The notes under the pieces were generated by a model that was not told the origin of the DNA, did no database searches, and saw only the letters and a program-made list of their open reading frames with translations. 19,733 bases of DNA from Phellopilus nigrolimitatus. Its lineage: Eukaryota > Basidiomycota > Agaricomycetes > Hymenochaetales > Hymenochaetaceae. Positions within the stretch are counted from its first letter, which is position 1. Each line of letters opens with the position of its first letter. Of the stretch, positions 8,519-19,500 are shown in pieces. The translations under genes were made by a program, and so were the position numbers. The stretch is taken from contig JAJOHG010000440.1 in the NCBI GenBank assembly GCA_021029095.1, forward strand, positions 1-19,733, given 5' to 3'.

Positions 8519-11500
8519 CTAACGCATCTCGCTAACTTTCTGCATGAAACCAGATACACGACCAATGTCAATTATTTGTGATTCACTTTCGACAGCAACG
8601 AGCAAATCATCTAGCATCTGCAAAACGACAACACGTAAGCAAAACCTCGCAAGACGAAAGAACGTGTTAGAGGAACTCACATCTTCAACTTTGTCGATGG
8701 CTATCCCCGTACATAACGCAACAATTTTTTTGCACTGGTACTCCTTTTCAGCACTGGCACCGTGCAGTCCATGCAATCGGTCACCGAGAACCTTCCCAAT
8801 TCGATCCTGGAAGAGCTTCATGCGTCGGAGTTTTATGAGGCTTGCAAGCGAGTCTGTTGCCGGCAACGGCGGTTCACTCTCCACGCCACTAGAAAGGAAA
8901 ACAGCACCCATAGCAGACATTGTCGACTGCGGGCCCCTATAGGCGAAAGAGGGACCTGCGCTAGCGCTAGATGGTTCGCCATTTGCTTCTGTACGCCCCG
9001 TCCAGTCAACATCGTCCTCTGTGATCAGTGCCTTTTCGATGTTCCGCACGCGCTGTGCGACCTGATCTAGATCTCCGCGTCTTTGTTTCCATAGTTCGAT
9101 CTGCCTTCGCTGTTCCGCCAGCTCACGTGTCGCCGCACGCACATGTGCATTCGTAACGTCGTAGGCATCTTGCTTTGACTTGATCTCAGCAGCGAAGTCT
9201 GTACTCAGTTTATGGATCATGGTTGTGAGGTCTTGAATTCGTTAAATAAACTATAGTCCAAATGTAACAGACATGAAGAAACACACCTGCGACAACATCC
9301 TGACTTTTTTGTACAGGCACGGAGGGGCCTGATCTAAGAGCAGTTATCATATCCTCGGCTTTGGGTCCAGCCGCGAGTTCCTTATAGTATTTGTTCAGTT
9401 GAATTCTTGAGTTGAGGAACTGAGAAGCTCAATAACCCACCTCAGGCTCTACGCCGAAATCACCAGGCCGCAAACCCAGCTTGTTCGGCAAAATACGATT
9501 TGCACCAACATCGAGTAACGTCCGTACAAGGCCCCTGTTACCGACCCGCGCCGCGATGTTTAGGGCCGTGTCACCGTGCTCATCCTGAAGGTCCACTATG
9601 CTTCGGAAGTCGGCGCTTTCATGCTGTGCAATCCAACTCAAGGCACCTTCCAAATAATAACGCGCAAAAGGTGCCCTGCCCTTGACACCCGCAGTCAAAG
9701 CCGCATGATGTAGCACGGACCGTTTGGCCGTATCAATAGTCCGAATTGAGGGATGTAGTATTCCAAGAAGTCCAGGATAGGTCTGTTCGTCATAATTGTG
9801 CGTCGACAGAACTGATCTTATCAGAGGTGTTTCCCCTTGATAATTACCACGGAAAATATCCGCACCGCTTGCGACCAGGGCCTTCACAGTCTCCAGATGT
9901 CCTAACGAAGCGGCAAGATGCAGCGGGGAATGCCCTAGCTCATCTATGACTATATCCCAATCAATAATTTGACTGGAAGTATGGCTGGCAGTATGGTCCT
10001 GGGGAGCGCTGCACGACGCTTCCTGTATTAAGTTAAGAACGGTAGATGCATCGTCATTTTGGCATATTGCATTCATGACAGCGCTTCGTCTCGCGTTTTT
10101 CAATGGCTCTGACCTGTCGCCATTCCTAGGATATGGAGGTTTCGTGGATAAGCGAATGGAGTGATCACTAACAGCGACGCCATTGGAAGCTCGGTTCCCA
10201 GTCACAACGGAGGGGGAGCTGTCCCCGCGGAAGAAACCGTTAAATTGAGGTTGAGGTGTTGCTGTTCGAGCTCTTGGCTGAGACATTGAATGTATTGCAG
10301 CCTGTATGTGCGAATTGAGATGCAGCTGTGCGTTCGACTGTAAAGGATCCGTTCGGGCGCGCTTAGCTGGCGATGGTTCCTCGTTTCCGTTGACATGAGT
10401 ATCCGGAGGTGTCATTGAAAGTGGCCGAGTTCCGTCTACCACGATAGAGTCGGCTGACATTTGCGACGGGGGTCTAGCCTCGTCCGCGTCCCGCCCATTC
10501 GACATTCTGCCAATATCGATTTCGCTGTCCGTCCGCGTCCGTTTCAACGAAGGCTGAGTCTGGGTGGTACTTTGGGGTATCGGTTGGGAGGAGGGAAACC
10601 CAGGGAGGAGACCTGGATAATAATTATTACTCGCATTACCTGCAGAGCCAGACCGAGCCAAGAGGGACGAGGTGGAAGGGGTGAACAAACCCTGCGCGCG
10701 GCCTTGATTGAGAAGGCGTAGGGCAGAGCCCGGCATAATTGGAGCTGGGCCAAGTTGACTAGGGGATAGTGCAGGGGAGTACGGGTTAGACGTACTGATA
10801 TTTGGATACGAAGCAGATGCTGAGACCGGTCGAGGACCATTCATGGGCAATGAGTTTGGAAGACCTCCCATTCCTTGTTGGCTAGGTGTGAAGTCGAAGA
10901 GAGGAGACAAGAGGGGGGCGATCCCGTATTGAATTGCTAGCTCCCGCCCGCGCTCTAGCGGTATCCTGAAACAAAATTATTAACCTTTCATAGAAACAGC
11001 AGGTAACGATACACGAAAAGACAAATTTGGGACTGAGTAGTATGCACATGTCCCACTGAATGTTCGGATGAATCTGCCACCCTCATGGTCAATGCGCAAA
11101 CATAATGATTATCCTTCCGTGGATAGAATCCGTGGCATCCAGAGCAGAAACACAAGTGCCCTCCTCCACTTTCAGGTGCTCTGACGCGTTTTATAGTAGT
11201 ATCTAACAGGTTGGCTGCTCACCAGGTCCCCTGATATTTTCCATAGCCCCCTTGCACAATTTCATGTTTGCCCGGCAGTATCTCCTTCTCCAATATTTTT
11301 GTACGTCGGCCTTTGTCGACGCCAGCAACTTTGAGAATTTGTGTGGCGTTCACGAAAGAGTCTGTTCTCCTGCGCATGACAGCGATGTTACGGACCATGC
11401 ATTCATAGACCTAACGTGGGGTTGAGCGTGTCAGACGTGACGCGACCGAGTCCGAGACGAAGCGCGTCAAGTATCACTTACCTGGACGGAGGAGTAGACG

Positions 11501-11556
11501 GCATTGTAGATCTTGACTGAGGCTTGCTGGCCTGTTGGGCGCGGGGCGCTCTGCAT
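8519..11556 (-). CDS. MBP1: MBF-type transcription factor: APSES (KilA-N) DNA-binding, ankyrin repeats, coiled coil
   Basis: An 843-residue Mbp1/Swi4-like DNA-binding subunit that drives G1/S genes. Exons: 11556-11482, 11410-11223, 10965-9441, 9380-9287, 9231-8681 and 8617-8519. The APSES domain covers about 16-105 ([48 protein letters not shown]). A long Ser/Pro-rich linker with a KRARTD basic motif follows. Ankyrin repeats lie at about 422-580 ([33 protein letters not shown]). A coiled coil with many E, Q and R (about 630-700) and the conserved tail [13 protein letters not shown] close the protein. Two introns end in AAG (9381-9440 and 9232-9286). Intron 2 is unusually long (257 nt). An in-frame ATG at 11661 would add 35 residues; the start at 11556 was chosen for its nearness to the domain. 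The gene is divergent from YVC1. Confidence 0.88.
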
Positions 11557-12456
11557 GGCGCGCGAAGATGTGGCCGCTGTCGGCGACGACGAGAGTTTGT
11601 CTGAACAGAGCGCTGAACGACGCGTGAGGGGCAAACAAGTTACAGTCACACCCTTCGTCATTCCGCAACTCGGGCCGAACGTCTTACATAACTTCTTGGA
11701 TGCGAAAAGGCAGTATGTAACTACCAATTTATTTATTTATCTATTTACTTACTTGTCCATGTTACTACTTATGTGAAGATGGAATTCGACCTAGAAGATA
11801 GTACTTCAACTTTCGTAAAGAGCGCTCTCTTTCATGGTCGAAGAGGGGCAAGAAAGTCGATGCAGTCACCATGACATGAACTAAAAGAGGTCCGAGCGTA
11901 CGTAGCCTGGTCGTCTGAAACGAGTCAGCAAGAAAGTAAAATTCTAACCGGAATGTCAAAAAATGATACGGATTAGACTGGCATACGCTTTTGCAGCCGG
12001 TGAAGATTAAACCTGCAGCGATTACTTCAGCACCTAGTCAAGTCGATCGAACTTCATTTATGATCACAGGCTTTTCAGACGGATCACATAATCAGTTGAA
12101 TATCGAGTTACATGTACAAAGGCGCGGCAAACATCAAAGATCTGCAAACAAGGCAGGTTGAGTTGAGTGGCTGTGCGAGCTGTCAATTACGCGTTGCAGC
12201 CGTATACGTAGGTACTTATAGCAGCTTGTCCTCTTACCGTTTCTACGACAAAAGCCCCTGTTCGCAACACTCTTCTTCCTCCTTCCTGCAAAGAACTGCA
12301 GCTTACCTTTTCGTTTCGCCTTTTGTCGGTCAGTCCATTAGCTAGCATAACAAGTCCGAAGGTGCGGTGGCGCCACACGTTTCTGTTCGTTCAATCCAGT
12401 TACATGTTTGATTTTACTTTGATCTTACAGCTGCTGTTCTTTAAAGACTTGAAATA
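11557..12456. other. Divergent intergenic region between the MBP1-like gene and YVC1
   Basis: 900 bp without a convincing gene. It has TTTA/CTTA-rich low-complexity sequence at about 11728-11758 and one ACGCGT near the MBP1-like start. Short reading frames inside show no family motif and no splice-linked continuation. No tRNA-like box A/B pair or other RNA gene was recognised. It presumably carries promoters and 5' leaders for both genes. Confidence 0.55.
11620..11625. promoter_or_regulatory. Candidate MluI cell-cycle box (MCB, ACGCGT)
   Basis: A palindromic ACGCGT, the core site of Mbp1-type APSES factors, lies 64 bp upstream of the start codon of the MBP1-like gene. A second copy sits in that gene's long intron (11184-11189). 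The same hexamer also occurs in unrelated exons and introns of the window (291, 5987, 6118, 6577), about what chance predicts, so function is uncertain. Confidence 0.35.
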
Positions 12457-15400
12457 ATGGAGGAGGCCCCGAATGAGCTTCATCCTTTACTACAAAGTGA
12501 TGACTTTGATTCAACGCCAGTCTACCCAATCATTCATATGATTCGGCAGGTATGTACTCACGAACATTCTGCAGTGGTTTCTCACTTCATCCATTATTGA
12601 CGATCCCAAAGGACATGATGGCACGTCGTTTTTTCTTCTACTTCTGTAATTAGCTTAAGCGACTATTTCTAACCGTACCTATAGCATTTTATAGGTGAGA
12701 AATTTATCAGTTGTTTCATAATTTGAAGTGAGCTCATAAAGTTGATTCAAAAAGATACACCTTTGACATACGATGCACTAACTGCACCAGACCTTACGTA
12801 TACCCTTATCAGGCCTCTTGAGGACAAGTATGCCAGCATCCAGCGTAAAGGAAACTACTCGGTCGTCTTCTGCTTTCTTCTCAATCGAGTCAACTTTCTG
12901 CGTGATCAGAATCTCGTCTCATCATTTCTTTCACGTTCTCGTGCCGCTCTCTGCGAGATCATGGCTACCCGTCTACTACGTCTATATGGCGATAACACCC
13001 TTGAGCTTGCCTTCGTTACTACGACGAGTTGGCGAGTGTACTCTGGCGCGAACGACGAACTGCTGAAACAAATGTTTGAGGAGCTCAGTATTGACGATGT
13101 GGAGGAACGTGTCGGGAACGCCATTGAAATGGCTATCATAGGCAAGGCGAAGAGATTCATAAAGAGTTCGGCATGCCAAAGGGTAATTGATAGTATATGG
13201 AGGTACGAAGTCTCTAAATTGTTTAAAGGATGGTGTCACAAACGCTTGCCGGACTTATCAGTGGCAAGTGTGTCTATCAAGCACAAAGCAGTCATTCAAT
13301 TCTCTCCGATGTCAGTGCCCATTCTGTGCACATCCGCTCCCATACTGAATATACGTTTCTTTCTAAGACTTATAAACAAACGCCGATCCATTTCTACGAT
13401 CCTCACAAAGCACCGACGCTTGATCATTATCGGTATGAGGAGTTTTCAAAGGCTTGGCTTCTCAATTTCAAAATATACTTTATAGCTTGAAAGTACCTGC
13501 AGTCCGCTCTGTACTGGAATATCTCAAGTTCGTCATTTTCTCGTTACCTTGCTTACATATTATTGAGCCCTATGGATCATAGCTTCCTTATATTCTTTGT
13601 CCTCTTCGTCATGACCTTAGAACTCAGCGAACTAGATCGGTTGAACTGGGCGGAAATTGCCTTCATGGTTTTCGCTTTAGGCAACTACACTCATTCATAT
13701 TGAGGAGGCGCTGTCTCACCGAATCGCATCTTTGTGTTCTAGGCTTTTCTCTGGAGAAAGTTGCAGCCATGCAGGAACATGGACTGAAAGTCTACTTCAC
13801 GGGAACATGGGTAAATCACACTTTCTATCTCGTCTTCCCCCGCGTCAGCTCACCGCCTCGCCTTAGAACGGATTTGATCTCGCACTCAGTGAGCCGCTTG
13901 GCTCGTTTCCTTACGCCCGGTTAATGTTGATCATTTGATTAGTCACTATATTCATTAACTATGCGTCTCTGCGCCTTTATGGGCTCCGATACGATAGCAA
14001 GTTCTTTGATAAGGGTGGTTGGGAGTGCGATCTAATGTATACCTTTGTAAAGATTTATGGGCAAGATCGAGTGGTATCGATTGCCTTGCACTTGCTGCTT
14101 GCCTCATATTTCCTAGGTATGTTCTACAAACTCTTTCGACATTTGGAAAAGTGCTGAAACTCGTGAGAAAAGACTGGCCTTCGTAACGCTCAAAAATAAC
14201 CTTGTAAGCTCTCTTGTTGCTTCTGTCTGCACCTGATATCGATCTGGTCTGCACACAAAAGATGGTTCTTTCTTTGAGAGCAATGATCTTGCAATTCGTA
14301 GTCTTAATGTTGATCGCTGCCTTCTGCTTTGCGGGTTTCTTGTACGCATTGTGGACGTGAGTCTTCAAGTTTTGCACTTAGTGAAGCAGTTCGCTGACAC
14401 TCCGCTGACGCATTGAAAAAGTCTCTCAAGGAATGAAGCGAAGCAAGTTAACCGCTTTATGTTTTGGTGTGCCTCAAACACACTAATGCTTTTTGCTGTA
14501 GCTATTCTGCAGGCGATATTTTTTGGTGGATGGCTGATCTGTGGTTCGGACTTGATGCTACAGGATTTATGCTGTCTTGTGGGTAATCCGATGGTTTTCA
14601 GCCGCACGTTCATTTACACTATGTCTTTAGCAACATTCCATCAATACTTCGGTCCAATATTGATGGTTTCTTATGCATGCCTAAGCAATACTCTGCTGCT
14701 AACAGGTCAGTCTTGAGAAAATATTTCATGTATTATAAATCTGACGTCGAGAAAACATAGTTCTAGTATCTGTATGTTTCATCCGGTCGACCTTTACACG
14801 GCGAACTTCTGATTGTTCCCTAGATTCTATCTCATACATTTTCTACAATTAGCGAAGATGCACCTGCAGAGGTACCGTGTTCACAATTTGTGAAAATGAA
14901 CACGCTTGTAATTATGAGTCTTGTAGGCCATGTTCCGCCGAGCGGTCCTTACTATCGAAGGGTTAGTCAGGAAATCTGGACATTGGCGATTCCCGCTAAC
15001 AGTCTGTTAAGAGTAAAGGCAGATTATCTGTTTTCATATCAACCTCCAATCAATGTTTTTGCTCTGGTGGTTATGCTTCCAGCGAGTTATGTCCTGTCTC
15101 CGAGATGGTTCCACAAGGTATGCTGCCTTTTCCTTCGCTTCGTTCTGTCTCGGATGCTAATGAAATCGGCAAAGGTCAACGTTTTCATGATCCGGTGCTG
15201 GCATATTTAAAATTTTATAACGATCAAGACTGAGTACTTATTACTTGTACAGGTTGACGAGCTTCCCGATTTTGCTTTTTATCGCTTACTATGAGCGTCA
15301 GGCAAAGTTCATACATGCCACAACATTCACTGAAACCGTGTCCGCGACCATGGAACGAGTGATTGAAACGCTTCCGCGGAGCATCAAGAGAATGAGTGCG

Positions 15401-16322
15401 ATGTCCCTTTTCTATACCTAATTTGCCTTTTTCTGACATCTACATTTCTAAAGCCCTCTTTGAGGGAATCTTTGCTGGCAAAGCTTCAGACATTGATGCA
15501 GTCAGTATCACTTCGACCTAACTCAGAAGAACGTCCTTTGAAAGACACTTGCAGATTTTTGACGTCGAAGAAGAAATGACGAATAATAGCAACAACAGTG
15601 CTTTAGATATGCGCGATCTCGAGAGCACAACGACGTCTGCAAAGTTTGCGAGTTCTCCTATTCGGCGTCAAGTTTCCCAAGCTTCCGGGCGTCGTTTCTC
15701 TGCGCAGAGTGCAAGACCGATCAACGCCATCCCATCTTCCTCTTCTAACCACTCGAGAAAATCCATGGACCCGCCTGAAGGGACGCCGCCATCGCAAGCG
15801 CTACCCGGAGTACGGCCAAGATTAGCGTCAATAATGCAACGAGGAGCAGAGGCGCCGACAAGTTTCACCAGTCCATTGGCTCTGATCTATCAACCACTCG
15901 TGGTGGACGACGACATGGTCGAGGAAGAGGCTCCGTCGCCGACTCAGCCGGCAGTTGTCAGTCATGCTGCCCGGCGCAGACTGTCTTCTATGCACAGGTT
16001 TCCTCCCATGGCACCGATGGACATTCAGAGGAGATTGAATGTGTCACGTGGTCAGAACGGTCAGAACGGTCAGAACTTCGCTGATGCAATGCGTGAGGAA
16101 AGCCCCGGGGTATTGGATAATGTTACAGGGAAAGAACATACCAAGGATGATAGGCCAACAATGGTACCAGAACAGGCGAGCCAGGTTGTTGAAGAAGAAG
16201 AGGGTGCATCAGGCACGTTGTCGCAAGTTGGTGCGCGATTGACAAAGATCGAAGAGAAACAGCAGCGACTGGAAGATCTGATACTACAACTATCTCAAGA
16301 TATCAGAGCTCGGTTGGATTGA
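12457..16322 (+). CDS. YVC1: Vacuolar TRP-family calcium channel Yvc1
   Basis: An 843-residue TRP-type cation channel that releases Ca2+ from the fungal vacuole. The 25 exons are 12457-12549, 12612-12620, 12685-12694, 12755-13202, 13262-13310, 13368-13432, 13486-13542, 13583-13680, 13743-13810, 13867-13888, 13943-14014, 14053-14116, 14173-14203, 14262-14356, 14422-14442, 14502-14578, 14631-14705, 14761-14771, 14824-14871, 14927-14961, 15012-15117, 15175-15194, 15253-15395, 15454-15500 and 15555-16322. A conserved cytosolic start (APDLTYTLIRPLEDKY, VGNAIEMAIIGKAKRFIKSS) precedes six membrane segments at about 238-258, 264-282, 301-319, 337-358, 363-395 and 431-461. A pore-loop region (WWMADLWFGLDATGF) lies before the last. 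SPRWFHKV and FMIRLTSFP follow, then an acidic Ca2+-sensor-like FDVEEEM, a disordered Ser/Pro tail and a C-terminal coiled coil. All 24 junctions are in phase, but three donors are GC and ten acceptors are AAG, so single borders could be off. The frame is intact throughout. Confidence 0.87.
16050..16076 (+). repeat. 9-bp tandem repeat x3 (GGTCAGAAC)
   Basis: Three exact copies encode Gly-Gln-Asn three times in the disordered C-terminal tail of the Yvc1-like channel. The repeat is a multiple of three, so copy-number change would keep the frame. Confidence 0.92.
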
Positions 16323-16516
16323 CGAAGCATTCCTAACATATGAGATCCCTCTCCCTTCCATGCATAGTACCATAAAAATTTCATCATTCGAATGCAGAAA
16401 CTACGAAGATATAATTGCGATTACAATACAGTTGGTAGGCAGTCATACACGGAAAAATATGGAAGTTCTGTAGAATAGAAGAACGTAGATACATAAGGCG
16501 ATTGTAGCGTTATAAC

Positions 16517-19500
16517 TTAGTTCGCAAAACGAGACCTTCGTTCTTGAGGCGAATTTCCAGATGCGCCTCCGCCACGACCCCGGCCGCTCCAACCTTGGTC
16601 GGCTGGTTTGTGATCCAGATCATGTTGTCGAGCGTCCCTATCGTCCGTGTACGGCTTTCCACGGCCTCTACCGCCCCTTCTTCCTCGATCATTTCCTCTG
16701 CCTCTTCCCACTCGTCCCCCATGTCCTTCTCGTCCATAGGGCTGTCTCTGATAATCATCATGACCATCGTAACCAGGTCTTCCAAATCCACCTTGACTTG
16801 GAGGTGAGAAATGCTGAGAAGGGGGCTGCATGTGTTGCTGATATGTCTGAGGAAATTGGGGAGGCAAATGAGGAGCAAGAGGCACGGGGAAACCTGCAGA
16901 TGGCGGACCGATAGGTGGGATAATCGGCGGCATAGAGCCAGAAACGGGAGTAGGTAGTGGGGCGTTTTGACTCAAGTGACGCAGCATTAGAGAGATCTGT
17001 TCGGGGGTTAACGATGCTACTTCAGCTGCTAAAGCAGCCTGGTCAATTTTCACAGGCGGGGAAGGAACTGGAACAGAACTAGCAGGTATCATAAGGGGCG
17101 CAGTTGGAGTAGAAAGGAGATGTGTTGAACCACTGGGCGTTGTGTGTGATGAAGAAATAGGTGGTGGCGGTGGCGGTGGAGTCGACGCAACAAGTTTCCC
17201 CTTGTTGAGAACGAACACACCAAGTAAATGTTGGACTTTCTGTCTTTTGGAAGCCGCACATCATCTAGTAGTTCGATATACTCCGGAATTGGACTGGTCT
17301 GAAGGAGTGGAATGATGTACAACTCCCGTCCCGGAGCCGTTGGTTTCGGATGAACTCCCAAGGAAAAACAAGTGCATGACGACTGAAAAGTTCGGTCAGT
17401 ATCGCAGAACTAAGAGATACTAAACTACGGCCCACTCTTTGCGACGAGGTATCGATCAATTCAATTAAATCTTGTGTCCCTCCTCTGAAAACGGCGTAAA
17501 ACACACTGCAATGAGTTCTTCACCGGATTTAGTCTTGTTGAGACAAGATACTGTGCAGATGTGTTCACAGGAACTCGGCCATCGATACGTGCTTGAGGGG
17601 AAGGGAATAGCGTCTGCCAGTAACCCGACAATGGTTCAAATGTCCGACCACCGATTTGTTTGCAAATCACAAACGGCGCCAACGAACTAAGATTATCAAC
17701 GGGCATGCATATCTGAGTCAAAACAAGCGAATAAGCGAAAGCTCGAAGCAGCAAACTAAGTTCTTACTTCTCCAGACCATACTTGAGGAAGAGTATCAAT
17801 ATCCGGAGACGCTATTAAGGATGGCCCGGCACTGCCTTTCTGGTTACCGTTCCCGCCTTCCAAGATTGCGTCAAGTGCTCGATCATCATAATCCTCCACA
17901 CTTTCGAGATCCATGGCATCGTCTTGATTTTCTTCCTGGTTATCAACAATTGAATTTTTGGCTAGCGGTATTTCTTGATCATCCTGCGTCGCTTCCGGCT
18001 CGTTCGGAGTATCATTCTTGTCCAATCCCGTCCACAAGGAGTTGAGGTTAAAAGAAGTACGCCGTGGAGACTCGGTGGCCTTGGAGCTCGAGGGTGCGAA
18101 AGGCGAAGGGCCAGAAGGTGTAATGATAACTGGCGTGATACCCGAACCTGACTCTGCATTGAACTGCTCGCTCATCCGCTGCTGAGGATTCGACTGCGGC
18201 ATCCCTGAGTGGGTAAATCATCATCGATGTTAATTAAGTCCGCTAAGCTCAACCCTTCCTCCCCTGATGACGTATAGTCACTGGCAGATGGCACAAAAAG
18301 GGGTCGAACAGGCGGCCTGCTAGAAAGCGGAGAACCTGTTGAAGCTAGCTCAGACTGATTCTGGAGAACATGCATAGGAAGTGGTGGTGGTGCTCCCCAG
18401 TGCTGAGGACGTGTGGTATTTGTCACGGTGGGTGAATTGGGTAAACCAACGGACAAGGGTGACGGCTCGACCGGCGTGGTAGGAGAACCCTCAGCATGCG
18501 ACACCATGCGCAATCTTGCCAGCTTCTCTCGCTCTCGCTTCTCCATCTCCATCTCTATCCGCTGTTCTTCCTCCTCCTTCGCTACGTCAACGGTCCGCTG
18601 GCCCGACACATCCTCGATGGCTTCGAAGCCTTTGTGTGTAATCTTTGCTCTCGGCGCGGAAACCTTTTGCAAAATTGAATGTTCTAGAGCTTCTTTCTCT
18701 GCTGCTTCAATCTCGTGCTTTGTCTGCTCGTCTGCCAAATCGGTGGAAGACATAACATTGAGCTGAGCGGGTGTAATCCGGCCTGAGGCAATACCTTTAC
18801 GTAGCACAACCCTGTCCGGCTTTGGCAGGTTGAATTGTAGCATACGGAAGCGCTCTCTTTGGAAAATTTAATCAGTGCTCCGAGTACCATGCTATGTGCA
18901 TTAATTGGCTTACTTGTACTTTCCAGCAGCGCTAGGCTTTCCCGACTTGTCAGGCTCAGCATAGATATCCATCATGCATTGCTCAAGCTTAGAAACGAAA
19001 GCTGACGCCGAGGCGTCAGTGGATTGTTTTTCGCTCCCAGTAGACTTGTTCGAAGCGTCAACTTGGTTTTCCTCACCCCCCTCCCCAATCTTCTGACCTT
19101 CAAGTGTTGTTTGTTGATTACGATATTCCTCAAACATCGGCTGAATGATTTCCTCCAGCTTCGCTAGACAGTACCGACGGATAGCATCGTTTTGTGCAGA
19201 GGTGTCTTCTGATGTCTTCGACCTTTTTGTGGCCGGTTGCTGCGCTGACGAACTCCGTCTTTTCAACCCGCCCATCCCTGGCTGAGGCGATGAAGACGCC
19301 TTCTTAATACGCTTGAGCCGTCCGCCTGTGCGTTTGTGGTGTTTGCCAACCGAATCATCGTCAGACTCAGACCTATCGGAAGAGAAGGAAAGCCGACGGG
19401 AATCCTCTATTACATGTTAATTAGTACATCTCCTGTTGACTCGAACAAGATGCTCACCTTGCCTGATCTTGTCTTGCCTTTGGATCAGCAACATATTCAT

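Noticed and set aside
10461..10840. Frames on both strands opposite the Ser/Pro-rich linker of the MBP1-like protein
   Set aside because: Shadows of a long real exon in GC-balanced low-complexity sequence.
11513..11776. Plus-strand 87-codon frame upstream of YVC1
   Set aside because: It overlaps the first coding exon and leader of the MBP1-like gene on the other strand and has no recognisable domain.
13955..14613. Minus-strand frames of 78-140 codons within the YVC1 region
   Set aside because: They span exons and introns of the well-supported plus-strand channel gene and match no family.
16050..16076. Start of a CRISPR-like or satellite array
   Set aside because: Only three 9-bp units without spacers, inside a coding tail.
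12457..16322. YVC1 as a degenerate pseudogene because of many broken frames
   Set aside because: Every break is resolved by an intron that rejoins conserved channel sequence in phase; no stop or shift remains in the 843-codon product.
16544..16914. Plus-strand frames antisense to the RGG/proline tail of the BYE1-like gene
   Set aside because: Mirror of repetitive Gly/Arg/Pro codons; no start context, domain or splice support.
18172..18330. A 128-nt intron (donor GTTCTC) or a GC-donor intron to explain the frame change near 18204
   Set aside because: Possible in phase, but it would remove the open, acidic LSLADLINIDDD stretch. One missing G in the GGG at 18203-18205 explains it more simply and matches the other five shifts. 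Kept as an alternative only.
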